DNA from: Caryophanales bacterium UBA1245
Lineage (GTDB): Bacteria; Bacillota_I; Bacilli_A; ML615J-28; CAG-313
Direction: 5' to 3'
DNA length: 7,257 nt
Assembly (NCBI GenBank): GCA_002308275.1
Contig: DBWF01000022.1
Span: forward strand, 34,278 to 41,534
Positions within the stretch are counted from its first letter, which is position 1. Each line of letters starts with the position of its first letter. Both the position numbers and the translations under genes were made by a program. Below the pieces are notes generated by a model. That model saw only the letters and a program-made list of their open reading frames with translations. It ran no database searches and had not been told where the DNA came from. Shown piece after piece: positions 1 through 6,752 of this stretch.

Positions 1-25
1 GGTTCGAATCCTGTTTTCCCGACCA
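1..25 (+). tRNA. tRNA-Pro (probable), 3' end only
   Basis: This is the 3' end of a tRNA cut by the window edge. It shows part of the T stem, a TTCGAAT T loop, the closing CCTGT, a 3' acceptor strand TTTCCCG, discriminator A at 22 and encoded CCA at 23-25. The implied 5' acceptor strand is CGGGAAA, so the first pair is C1:G72 with A73, the combination typical of bacterial tRNA-Pro. The sequence also closely resembles the 3' end of Bacillus tRNA-Pro as I remember it. The anticodon lies outside the window, so the tRNA call is firm but the amino acid is inferred. Confidence 0.7.
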
Positions 26-28
26 TCT

Positions 29-102
29 GCGGGTGTAGTTCAACGGCAGAACCTCAGCCTTCCAAGCTGACTACGTGGGTTCGATTCCCATCACTCGCTC
101 CA
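29..102 (+). tRNA. tRNA-Gly (anticodon UCC)
   Basis: This is a complete 74-base tRNA. The acceptor strands GCGGGTG and CACTCGC pair over seven positions with one G-T wobble. The anticodon stem TCAGC/GCTGA (54-58 and 66-70) encloses the loop CTTCCAA with anticodon TCC at 61-63. The T arm carries GTTCGATTC, the discriminator is T at 99, and CCA is encoded at 100-102. It begins three bases after the preceding tRNA, so both are processed from one transcript whose promoter lies left of the window. It decodes GGA and, by wobble, other glycine codons. Confidence 0.97.
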
Positions 103-114
103 TTTTGTAGATAT

Positions 115-148
115 ACCAAATCTTGTTTATACAAGGTTTGGTTTTTTT
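115..148 (+). terminator. Intrinsic terminator of the tRNA transcript
   Basis: ACCAAATCTTG (115-125) pairs with CAAGGTTTGGT (132-142) over 11 positions with one T-G wobble, around a six-base loop TTTATA. The stem is followed directly by a run of T to position 148. It lies 13 bases after the tRNA-Gly CCA end and marks the end of the tRNA operon, so the next protein gene needs its own promoter. Confidence 0.92.
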
Positions 149-263
149 ATTAAAAATAAAGTAAAGTATCGCTTTAATAATTTAAAAGGGCTTTAAAAAA
201 CTATTTTTTCGAACAAGTTAAATGCAGTATTACTGTGTATTATTATTATGAAGAAATAATAAA

Positions 264-271
264 AGAAGGTG
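264..271 (+). promoter_or_regulatory. Ribosome binding site that sets the start of the orphan gene
   Basis: AGAAGGTG ends five bases before the ATG at 277. The open frame continues upstream to a GTG at 235, but no Shine-Dalgarno sequence precedes that codon, and the extra residues would be a low-complexity tyrosine-rich stretch. ATG 277 is therefore preferred. Confidence 0.8.
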
Positions 272-276
272 AAAAA

Positions 277-1068
277 ATGGCTGATTTTGGTTCTTATGTT
301 GAATATCAAATTGCACTTTATTTATGCGGAAAAAAATACTTTGAAATTGATAATCATTGGAAAAGGATTATTAAGATGATGTTTCCTATGATAAATGATG
401 ATTCAATCATATATTGTGAAAAAGTGCAAAGAGGGCTTAAACAAGATATTTTTATTGTAGTGGAAGCAATAAAAAAGACTATAAGTATTAAAAGTGGTGT
501 TGATGTAACTGTACATTGTGAAGAAATAAACTCGTTTTGCAAGTTTCTTAAAAGTATTGGTATTAGTGATTATAATATTGAAACATTAAGACTATACCAT
601 TATGGTGATGAAACAATTGATGGAACTGGAACAATAAGACAAAATGTACAAGTATTAAAAGATAAATATGAAGGTCGTATTGCAAAGTTTAATGAAGAAG
701 CTAATAAATATTTTATTTTAAAAAACATTATGGAACGAGTGTTATCTTTTGGCACATTGAATCAACATGATCATGTAGATTATTTATATTTTGGTAATTT
801 GGAAAAGGGTGAATTATACGATATGGATGATTTAATCCAATTCTTTTCTATTAAACATCTTCCTGAGGTAAAGAGTATTCATTTTGGTACATTTGTTTAT
901 TGCCCTTTTTATCGTTTTTTATCTTCTAATAACAAAGATGAAAAAGATAGACATTATTCAGCTATTAGATGGTTTAGAATAGATATTGATTTAGATAAAT
1001 TTGTTAAATATCATAAAAAGATAAGAAAATACGGCGATCATTATAGTAGTTCATTAGAAATCATATAA
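277..1068 (+). CDS. Orphan protein with a PD-(D/E)XK nuclease-like motif pattern
   Basis: This is a 263-residue soluble protein with no signal peptide or membrane segment, and no named gene is recognised. Residues 53-82 give the clearest clue: GLKQDIFI (D57) on a hydrophobic strand, then a second strand TISIKSG (S70, K72) and VHCEE (H80, E82). D...(x)K on two adjacent strands, followed by H-x-E, resembles the core of restriction-endonuclease-like proteins in which the usual D/E-x-K acid has moved to a later position. I also recall uncharacterised Firmicute proteins with a similar K-x-ISIKSG...VHQE signature, but cannot verify this. A further conserved-looking GDETIDGTG lies at 110-118, and the C-terminal third is rich in aromatic and basic residues. 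Sampled 60-base lines are 20-30% GC, against 38-47% in lines from the transporter genes, which hints at foreign origin. No methyltransferase or other partner is adjacent. The open frame is certain; the nuclease role is a hypothesis. Confidence 0.85.
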   Translation: MADFGSYVEYQIALYLCGKKYFEIDNHWKRIIKMMFPMINDDSIIYCEKVQRGLKQDIFIVVEAIKKTISIKSGVDVTVHCEEINSFCKFLKSIGISDYNIETLRLYHYGDETIDGTGTIRQNVQVLKDKYEGRIAKFNEEANKYFILKNIMERVLSFGTLNQHDHVDYLYFGNLEKGELYDMDDLIQFFSIKHLPEVKSIHFGTFVYCPFYRFLSSNNKDEKDRHYSAIRWFRIDIDLDKFVKYHKKIRKYGDHYSSSLEII

Positions 1069-1134
1069 TATAATAATTATCGTACCTTAAATTAAAACTA
1101 AAAGGTGTTAATCTCTTTTTAAAAGCAATTATTT

Positions 1135-1143
1135 TGTTATACT
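1135..1143 (+). promoter_or_regulatory. Probable extended -10 promoter of the ABC exporter
   Basis: TGTTATACT combines the TGn extension (1135-1137) with a hexamer one base off TATAAT (1138-1143). No good -35 element is seen 16-18 bases upstream, which is acceptable for an extended -10 promoter. Transcription would start near 1150, leaving about 35 bases before the ATG. A second possibility, TTGTTA at 1134 with TAAGAT at 1157 and a 17-base spacer, would leave an unusually short leader. Confidence 0.5.
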
Positions 1144-1185
1144 TAATCATTTATGATAAGATTATGAAAAAGGAGAGTAACAACT

Positions 1186-2943
1186 ATGTTCCGAAAATTT
1201 ATAAGTTATTATAAGCCACATCGTGTTTTATTCTTTTTTGATATGTTAGCATCTTTGCTAGTATCTGCAGCTGGCTTATTTTATCCTATTATTACAAGAA
1301 GAATGATTAATGTGTGGGCACCTGAAGGGAATATTCGATACTTAGTTATTTTTGGTGCTATTTTACTTGGCTTATATATTATAAGGATGTTTTTAAAATA
1401 CTTTATTCAATACTATGGTCACATGATTGGTGTTAGGATGCAATCAGATATGCGACAAGAAATGTTTTTAAAACTTGAAAAGCTTCCATATACATATTAT
1501 GATAATCATGAGACTGGCAAGATTATGTCAAGAATGACCAATGACCTTCAAAATGTAAGTGAATTAGCTCACCATGGTCCAGAAACTATTTTTATTTCTG
1601 GTATAATGCTGATTGGATCTTTTATTTATCTTTGGTTAATTGATTGGCGTTTGACACTTATAATTTTTGGATGCGTTCCATTCTTGATTCTAATATCAGT
1701 TATTATGCGGAAGCGGATGCGTAATGCCTTTATGGAAAGTAGAAAGAGCATCGCTGTTATTAATGCTAACTTAGAAAGTAGTATATCTGGTATAAGAGTT
1801 ACGAAGGCTTTTACAAATGATGAAGAAGAGGCTAAAAAGTTTGCTGAAGGTAATCAACAGTATGTGGAAGCTCGTCGTAAATCATATAAAGCAATGGGCC
1901 AATTTGGAGCTTCAACTTCATTTGTAACTGATGTGTTTAACGTTGCTATTTTAGTTGCTGGTGGAGTGGCGATTGCTTTTTGGGGTCTTTCAGATGGCGA
2001 TTATACTGCATTCATAGTTAGTATTGGCCTTTTCTTATCACCAGTTCAAATGCTAATTGGTTTTGTCGAACAATTAGAAGAAGGTGCTACAGGTTTTAGA
2101 CGCTTTTTAGAAATTATGGATGAAGAGGAAGAACAAGAAAATCCGGATGCTAAAGATTTAGTTGTTACAAACGGTGAGATCATTTTTGAAAATGTTAAAT
2201 TTCAATATAACGATAGTCAGTCAATCATTAATGATATTTCCTTTAAGATTGAAAGTGGTAAAAAAATTGCTTTGGTTGGGCCAAGTGGTGGCGGTAAAAC
2301 AACTATTTGTCATCTAATACCGCGGTTTTATGTTATCAATGAAGGTCGTATTTTAATAGATGGTCAAGATTTAACAAATGTAACATTAAGAAGTTTGCGT
2401 CAAAATATTGGTATTGTACAGCAAGATGTCTTTTTATTTAATGGTACAATTGGCGAAAACATTCGTTATGGAAAACTCGACGCAACTGAAGAAGAAGTTA
2501 TTACTGCAGCAAAGCGTGCTAATATTCATGATTATGTTATGAGCCTTCCAAATGGGTATGATACACAGATAGGCGAACGCGGTGTAAAACTTAGTGGAGG
2601 TCAAAAGCAAAGATTATCAATTGCTCGTGTTTTCTTGAAGAATCCTGCTATTCTAATCTTAGATGAAGCTACTTCTAGTCTTGACAATACAACTGAAATT
2701 TATATTCAATCTGCCTTAGATGAATTGTGTGTTGGTAGAACGACGCTCGTAGTTGCACATCGTCTCTCGACTATTAAAAATGCGGACGAAATCATGGTTG
2801 TATTAAATGGCAAGATTTCTGAAAGAGGTACTCATGATGAATTAATGGCTTTAGGTGGCACATATGAGAAATTATATTCGCTTCAATTTAAACAACCTAC
2901 AATAACTTATTTGAATCAAGAAATTGGGGACTTAGTACAGTAA
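1186..2943 (+). CDS. ABC exporter half-transporter (membrane plus ATPase, YwjA-like)
   Basis: This 585-residue ABC exporter half-transporter probably acts as a homodimer in the cytoplasmic membrane, using ATP to expel a hydrophobic substrate. Residues 1-300 form the six-helix membrane domain, with helices near 15-36, 50-74, 135-152, 155-175, 246-267 and 275-295. The ATPase domain starts near 330 and is intact: A-loop Y341, Walker A GPSGGGKTT at 365-373, Q-loop VQQD near 411-414, signature LSGGQKQR at 469-476, Walker B LILDE with E494, D-loop SLD at 498-500 and switch H525. The AHHGPE motif at 128-133, the SYYKP start and the overall length match B. subtilis YwjA and its relatives as I recall them. 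AAAGGAGAG at 1169-1176 precedes the ATG by nine bases. The gene appears to be transcribed alone, and I see no convincing terminator after it. The substrate cannot be told from the sequence; lipid or drug export is usual for the class. Confidence 0.95.
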   Translation: MFRKFISYYKPHRVLFFFDMLASLLVSAAGLFYPIITRRMINVWAPEGNIRYLVIFGAILLGLYIIRMFLKYFIQYYGHMIGVRMQSDMRQEMFLKLEKLPYTYYDNHETGKIMSRMTNDLQNVSELAHHGPETIFISGIMLIGSFIYLWLIDWRLTLIIFGCVPFLILISVIMRKRMRNAFMESRKSIAVINANLESSISGIRVTKAFTNDEEEAKKFAEGNQQYVEARRKSYKAMGQFGASTSFVTDVFNVAILVAGGVAIAFWGLSDGDYTAFIVSIGLFLSPVQMLIGFVEQLEEGATGFRRFLEIMDEEEEQENPDAKDLVVTNGEIIFENVKFQYNDSQSIINDISFKIESGKKIALVGPSGGGKTTICHLIPRFYVINEGRILIDGQDLTNVTLRSLRQNIGIVQQDVFLFNGTIGENIRYGKLDATEEEVITAAKRANIHDYVMSLPNGYDTQIGERGVKLSGGQKQRLSIARVFLKNPAILILDEATSSLDNTTEIYIQSALDELCVGRTTLVVAHRLSTIKNADEIMVVLNGKISERGTHDELMALGGTYEKLYSLQFKQPTITYLNQEIGDLVQ

Positions 2944-2970
2944 TGGGTTATCCCAAATAGAAAATTATTA

Positions 2971-2984
2971 TTAAAACGCTTTCA
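2971..2984 (+). promoter_or_regulatory. Candidate cre (CcpA operator) site
   Basis: TTAAAACGCTTTCA matches the catabolite-responsive element consensus TGWNANCGNTNWCA at every fixed position except the second, which is T instead of G. The central CG and the flanking A/T pattern of strong cre sites are present. The site overlaps the putative -35 hexamer (2980-2985) of the antiporter-MgtC operon, a position where bound CcpA would be expected to repress. The match is seen in the sequence; regulation by CcpA is inferred. Confidence 0.5.
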
Positions 2985-3008
2985 TTCCTACGACAATTAT
3001 GATACAAT
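2980..3008 (+). promoter_or_regulatory. Probable promoter of the antiporter-MgtC operon
   Basis: TTTCAT (2980-2985) lies 17 bases from TACAAT (3003-3008), which carries a TGA extension at 3000-3002. An overlapping TATAAT at 3008-3013 is an alternative -10. Transcription would begin near 3015, giving a leader of about 25 bases before the chosen ATG. Confidence 0.6.
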
Positions 3009-3025
3009 ATAATAACTATTAGTAG

Positions 3026-3034
3026 AAAGGAGTG
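3026..3034 (+). promoter_or_regulatory. Ribosome binding site that sets the antiporter start
   Basis: AAAGGAGTG is followed after six bases by ATG 3041. Two other in-frame candidates, GTG 3032 and ATG 3035, fall inside or directly against this sequence and would leave no usable spacing. ATG 3041 is therefore the likely start. Confidence 0.85.
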
Positions 3035-3040
3035 ATGGTT

Positions 3041-4492
3041 ATGTTTTTAACAATTAGTGAAACATTAGAGAACATGGATTTAGTGCCTAAAATTATCATA
3101 TCCATCGCTCTAATTCTTTTCTTAGGCTTTGCGATGACAAGAATCACAAAGCTTTTAAAATTGCCAAATGTTACTGCTTATATTTTTACCGGTATTCTAC
3201 TAGGCCCATTTTGCTTTAAGGTTATTCCTACTTCAATCGTTGAAAAGACTGATTTTATCTCGGATATTGCTTTAGCTTTTATTGCATTTGGAACAGGAGA
3301 GTTTTTTAAGTTTAGTGTTCTAAAGAAAAATGGTCCAAAAGTAATTATTATAACGATCTTTGAATCATTAGTGGCTTCGTTATTAATATTTGTTTTAACT
3401 TTCTTTATTCTACGCTTACCACTAGCATTCTCAGTAGTGCTTGCGGCGCTTGCTGCAGCCACAGCACCTGCTTCAACAATGATGACAATTAGACAAACTA
3501 AAGCTCATGGCGATTTTGTTAATACATTGTTACAAGTTGTTGCCCTAGATGATATTGTTGGCCTTGTGGCTTTTAGTATCGCGATATCAATTGCCGTAGC
3601 GACTACCAACGGTGGAGCATTAAGTGGCTGGAGTATTGTTAAACCAATTATTATTAATATTGGAGTATTAATTCTTGGTGGAGCATTTGGTGTTTTATTA
3701 AAACTATTGATGCCACAAAAAAGAACCACTGATAACCGTTTAATTATTGGTGTTGCAACATTATTTGCTTTCTGTGGCATTTGTGCATTACTTGGCGTTT
3801 CGCCACTTCTTGGCTGCATGTCAATGGGTATGGTTTACATCAATATTAGCAATGATGATAAGTTCTTTAAACAAATGGCCTACTTTAGTCCACCTTTCTT
3901 GCTAATATTCTTTGTCCGTTCGGGCTTAAACTTTAATTTAGCCGCTCTTACATCAACACAAAGTGCTATTAATGGTGTACCACTTATTCTAATTGGTATT
4001 CTATACTTTGTTGTACGGATTGTTGGTAAATATTGTGGAGCATTTACGGGTAGTGCAATTGTTAAAAAAGACAAGAAAGTGCGCAATTATTTAGGATTAG
4101 CACTCGTTCCACAAGCAGGTGTTGCTATTGGTTTAGCTGCTCTTGCAGCGCGAACACTTGGTGGTGAGGTTGGTACTAGTCTAGAAACTATTATTTTAGC
4201 ATCCAGCGTCTTGTATGAATTAATTGGTCCTGCGTGTGCTAAACTATCACTTTATTTATCTAAATCATATTCAAATAATTTAGAAGAATTAGTTATTGTT
4301 GCAGAAGAAGAAAATGGTCGTCCTCGTACAGAGGTAGATAAATTGATTGAAAGGATCAATAAAATTCAAGAGACACTTCCTGCACATGAAGAAATATCCG
4401 AGGAAGAACAGGCTTTTACTGAGGCTTCTTTGGAACAATACAATGCGAATATTCAACGAAATCGCATGGGAAATTGGAGGAATAAACGATGA
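3041..4492 (+). CDS. Cation/proton antiporter, CPA2 (Kef/NapA-like) family
   Basis: This 483-residue protein has about 12-13 predicted membrane segments across residues 10-405 and matches the Na+/H+ exchanger family. It would exchange Na+ or K+ for protons across the cytoplasmic membrane. Recognisable family features are the N-terminal LPNVTAYIFTGILLGP, the TAPAST stretch (T141, A142, P143) and the ion-site pair D170-D171 in VALDDIVG. Two aspartates at this point are known from electrogenic NhaA/NapA-type proteins. The charged tail from about 405 to 483 is rich in glutamate and is predicted to be cytoplasmic. It has no nucleotide-binding RCK/TrkA-N domain, so this is not a full Kef channel-type protein. 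A142 stands where many relatives have an acid or serine in T-x-P. The stop overlaps the start of the MgtC-like gene by four bases (ATGA), implying translational coupling. The ion transported is not determinable here. Confidence 0.92.
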   Translation: MFLTISETLENMDLVPKIIISIALILFLGFAMTRITKLLKLPNVTAYIFTGILLGPFCFKVIPTSIVEKTDFISDIALAFIAFGTGEFFKFSVLKKNGPKVIIITIFESLVASLLIFVLTFFILRLPLAFSVVLAALAAATAPASTMMTIRQTKAHGDFVNTLLQVVALDDIVGLVAFSIAISIAVATTNGGALSGWSIVKPIIINIGVLILGGAFGVLLKLLMPQKRTTDNRLIIGVATLFAFCGICALLGVSPLLGCMSMGMVYINISNDDKFFKQMAYFSPPFLLIFFVRSGLNFNLAALTSTQSAINGVPLILIGILYFVVRIVGKYCGAFTGSAIVKKDKKVRNYLGLALVPQAGVAIGLAALAARTLGGEVGTSLETIILASSVLYELIGPACAKLSLYLSKSYSNNLEELVIVAEEENGRPRTEVDKLIERINKIQETLPAHEEISEEEQAFTEASLEQYNANIQRNRMGNWRNKR

Positions 4493-5214
4493 TTTTTTTA
4501 TTTGTTGATCCACTTAGTAATTTATTAGGTGAATGGTCTACTGAAATTAATATTTGGTCAGTCCTTTTAAAAATAGGTTTGGCAGTTCTAATGGGTGCTG
4601 TTATTGGTTGTGAAAGAGCTAATAAGCGTCATGCAGCTGGTCTTAGAACATTCATTTTAGTTACATTATCTGCAACTGTGGCAATGATGGTTGTCTCTTT
4701 CTTAAAAGTACAAGGGATTGAATCGGCATTTGTTGCAGCAGCAATTATTATTGCGGCAGCTATTATTAGTTCTAATACAACTTTATTCACTTCACGTAGT
4801 CAAATTAAAGGTTTAACCACTTCAGTTGCTTTATGGTCATCTGCCGTTTTAGGAATTACGCTTGGTGTTGGCTTTTACACTGTGACTGTAATTGGTTTTG
4901 TAATGCTTATTGCAAGTTTATCATTATTCCCTTGGTTTGAAGTATTCCTTAAGAATCGTAGTAATTATTTTGAAATTCATCTTGAATTAAAGAATGCTAG
5001 TTACCTAAAGGAATTTATGACAACAATCAGAGAATTAGGATTAAAGGTTGACGATATCGAATCAAATCCAGCATATCTTAATTCTGGTTTAAGTGTTTAT
5101 TCAGTATCACTTTCAATTACTAGTGAAGAATTGAAAAAATATAAAACACATTCTGAAATCATTGAAGCTCTTAATTCGCTAGATTATGTATACTTCGTTG
5201 AAGAAATGAATTAA
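4489..5214 (+). CDS. MgtC/SapB family membrane protein
   Basis: This 241-residue protein has four or five predicted membrane segments in residues 24-150 and a soluble C-terminal domain of about 80 residues. The N-terminal part carries MgtC-family hallmarks: a glycine-rich first helix running into IGCER (39-43), then AAGLRT (49-54), and later GLTTSVALW followed by small-residue-rich helices. The C-terminal part alternates predicted strands and helices and is probably the ACT-like domain found in longer MgtC proteins. MgtC proteins are linked to growth at low magnesium and to ATP synthase or membrane-potential control in pathogens; the role of chromosomal homologues like this one is poorly known. 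GGAGG at 4476-4480 lies eight bases before the ATG, inside the antiporter gene, and the four-base overlap indicates coupled translation. A strong terminator includes its stop codon. Confidence 0.92.
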   Translation: MIFLFVDPLSNLLGEWSTEINIWSVLLKIGLAVLMGAVIGCERANKRHAAGLRTFILVTLSATVAMMVVSFLKVQGIESAFVAAAIIIAAAIISSNTTLFTSRSQIKGLTTSVALWSSAVLGITLGVGFYTVTVIGFVMLIASLSLFPWFEVFLKNRSNYFEIHLELKNASYLKEFMTTIRELGLKVDDIESNPAYLNSGLSVYSVSLSITSEELKKYKTHSEIIEALNSLDYVYFVEEMN

Positions 5215-5242
5215 TTGGAAACTTTTTGTTTCCAATTTTTTT
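5213..5242 (+). terminator. Intrinsic terminator of the antiporter-MgtC operon
   Basis: AATTGGAAAC (5213-5222) and GTTTCCAATT (5228-5237) form a perfect 10-base-pair stem with a TTTTT loop, followed by T to position 5242. The left arm begins inside the TAA stop codon of the MgtC-like gene, so there is no 3' untranslated spacer. Confidence 0.93.
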
Positions 5243-5260
5243 ATTCACAAGATTTATAAT

Positions 5261-5289
5261 TTGAAGATAGCAGTAAGATATGGTATAAT
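5261..5289 (+). promoter_or_regulatory. Promoter of the alanine symporter gene
   Basis: TTGAAG (5261-5266) lies 17 bases from a perfect TATAAT (5284-5289), which has a TGG extension at 5281-5283. Transcription should start near 5296, close to a CCGTACGG palindrome at 5297-5304. The leader is about 32 bases, too short for a riboswitch. Confidence 0.82.
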
Positions 5290-5317
5290 TTAAAAGCCGT
5301 ACGGAAATAATCTACTT

Positions 5318-5323
5318 GAGGTG
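5318..5323 (+). promoter_or_regulatory. Ribosome binding site that sets the symporter start
   Basis: GAGGTG ends four bases before ATG 5328. An in-frame TTG at 5316 overlaps this sequence and cannot use it, so ATG 5328 is taken as the start. Confidence 0.8.
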
Positions 5324-5327
5324 CCAT

Positions 5328-6752
5328 ATGGATTTTGTTAATCAAATCCAAGATTTTTTACTACCAATCATTCAAAAGATCAATAACTATTTGGGTGATT
5401 ACTTATTGATAGTAATTTTGCTTGGTGTAGGAATCTTTTTCACTATTCGCACACGATTTGTGCAAGTTCGCTGTTTTGGTGAAGGCTTTAAGAATATGTT
5501 TGGTGATTTTTCATTTAAGAAGAATCAAAACAATGAAAAAGGCTTCTCATCGTTTAGAGCATTTACAACTGCGGTTGCGGCTCAAATTGGAACTGGAAAT
5601 ATCGTTGGTGCTAGTGGTGCCATTTTAGTTGGTGGTCCTGGTGCTATTTTTTGGATGTGGATTATTTCTTTTTTCTCGTTATCAATTATCTATTCTGAGG
5701 CAGTCCTAGCAATTAAGACTCGAGAAATCGATTCCGATGGCAATATTCAAGGTGGACCTGTTTATTATATTAAACGTGCATTCAAGGGCAAATTTGGTAA
5801 AGTTCTCGCTTGCTTTTTTGCGGTGGCAGCTGTTTTAACACTTGGATTTATGGGTTCGATGGTTCAATCAAATTCGATTAGTGAATCATTTTCTGAGGCT
5901 TTTCATGTTCCTACATGGGTTATTGGCTTAGTGTTAGCTGTTGTATGTGGAATTATTTATTTAGGTGGTACTAAACGGATTGGTGCAGTTGCTGAAAAAA
6001 TAGTACCTTTCATGGCTGTCTTCTATTTACTGGGATGCTTTATTTTATTAGGTATCCGTATTACCGCAATTCCTAATGCATTTGTTGTAATATTCAAGTA
6101 TGCATTTTCGCCACAAGCAATTCTAGGTGGTTCTGTAGGATTTGCTATTAAGACTGCAATTAGTCAAGGTGCTAGAAGAGGTTTATTCTGTAATGAGGCT
6201 GGTATGGGATCAACACCACATGCTCATGCTCAAGCCAATGTTGAAACTGCTCATAAGCAAGGAACAGTAGCAATGATTGGTGCTTTTATTAATTCTTTTA
6301 TCATTCTAACGATTACAGCCCTTGTTGTTTTAGTAGCCTTTTATCCAAAAGGAACAACTGTAACACCATTAATTGATAAAACTAAAATGGTTCAAGGTGC
6401 TTTTAGCTCGGTTTTTGGTGACCAAGTTGGTAGTAGTTTTGTTGCTTTATGTTTATTATTCTTTGGCTTTTCGACAATTCTTGGCTGGAATTTGTTTGGT
6501 AAGATTAACATTATTTATTTGTTTGGTAAAAAGGCGGTTCTACCATATTCAATTTTAGCTTTAGGATTTACCTTTATTGGTGCTTGCTTCTCTAATAAAA
6601 TTGTTTGGGAATTGCAAGATCTCTTTAATCAATTGATGGTAATCCCTAATGTGCTAGGTTTAGTGGCACTTGCGGGTGTTGTCGCAATAGAAGCTAAGAA
6701 TCATGAGCCACTTATAAATGACTTAGAAGCTAGTCATGTAGAAGAGTTGTAA
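5328..6752 (+). CDS. Sodium:alanine symporter, AGCS family (AlsT/AgcS-like)
   Basis: This 474-residue protein has about ten to eleven predicted membrane segments and matches the alanine-or-glycine:cation symporter family in length and order of motifs. It imports alanine, glycine or a related small amino acid together with Na+ (or H+) across the cytoplasmic membrane. Family marks are AAQIGTGNIVGASGA (GTGN at 88-91), GGPGAIFWMW, the GGPVYYI loop, and the highly conserved ARRGLFCNEAGMGSTP at 282-297 followed by HAHA. It has its own promoter and terminator, so it is monocistronic. The Na+ gradient it would use could in principle be maintained by the antiporter upstream, but they are separate transcription units. 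B. subtilis AlsT is a relative linked to glutamine or alanine uptake, so the exact amino acid is left open. Confidence 0.96.
   Translation: MDFVNQIQDFLLPIIQKINNYLGDYLLIVILLGVGIFFTIRTRFVQVRCFGEGFKNMFGDFSFKKNQNNEKGFSSFRAFTTAVAAQIGTGNIVGASGAILVGGPGAIFWMWIISFFSLSIIYSEAVLAIKTREIDSDGNIQGGPVYYIKRAFKGKFGKVLACFFAVAAVLTLGFMGSMVQSNSISESFSEAFHVPTWVIGLVLAVVCGIIYLGGTKRIGAVAEKIVPFMAVFYLLGCFILLGIRITAIPNAFVVIFKYAFSPQAILGGSVGFAIKTAISQGARRGLFCNEAGMGSTPHAHAQANVETAHKQGTVAMIGAFINSFIILTITALVVLVAFYPKGTTVTPLIDKTKMVQGAFSSVFGDQVGSSFVALCLLFFGFSTILGWNLFGKINIIYLFGKKAVLPYSILALGFTFIGACFSNKIVWELQDLFNQLMVIPNVLGLVALAGVVAIEAKNHEPLINDLEASHVEEL

Noticed and set aside
151..234. Possible small RNA or operator in the AT-rich gap after the tRNA terminator, including TTTAAA repeats at 181-186 and 192-197
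   Set aside because: The repeat arms are short and pure A/T, there is no convincing promoter or terminator pair, and such matches are expected by chance in this composition.
235..276. Upstream in-frame extension of the orphan gene from GTG 235
   Set aside because: No ribosome binding site precedes it, the added residues are low-complexity tyrosine and glutamate, and a good AGAAGGTG sits before ATG 277.
354..542. Antisense open frame inside the orphan gene
   Set aside because: It lies wholly opposite a real gene, has no ribosome binding site support, and encodes a composition typical of reverse-strand reading.
29..1185. Possible integrative element using the tRNA-Gly 3' end as attachment site
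   Set aside because: No direct repeat of the tRNA 3' end is visible after the orphan gene or elsewhere in the window, and there is no integrase.
2944..2955. TGGG-TTAT-CCCA hairpin after the ABC exporter as a terminator
   Set aside because: The stem is only four base pairs and is not followed by a T run.
3178..4086. Three antisense open frames opposite the antiporter gene
   Set aside because: They mirror the hydrophobic codon pattern of the antiporter gene and have no recognisable protein features or signals of their own.
1186..4492. Use of TGA as tryptophan (Mycoplasma-type code)
   Set aside because: Tryptophan codons in the genes are TGG, no in-frame TGA interrupts a conserved domain, and TGA ends the antiporter gene at its expected length.
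4289..4513. Antisense open frame across the antiporter-MgtC junction
   Set aside because: It is opposite two well-supported coupled genes and carries no recognisable domain.
6373..6558. Second-frame open frame inside the symporter gene
   Set aside because: It is an alternate reading of a strongly conserved symporter coding region.
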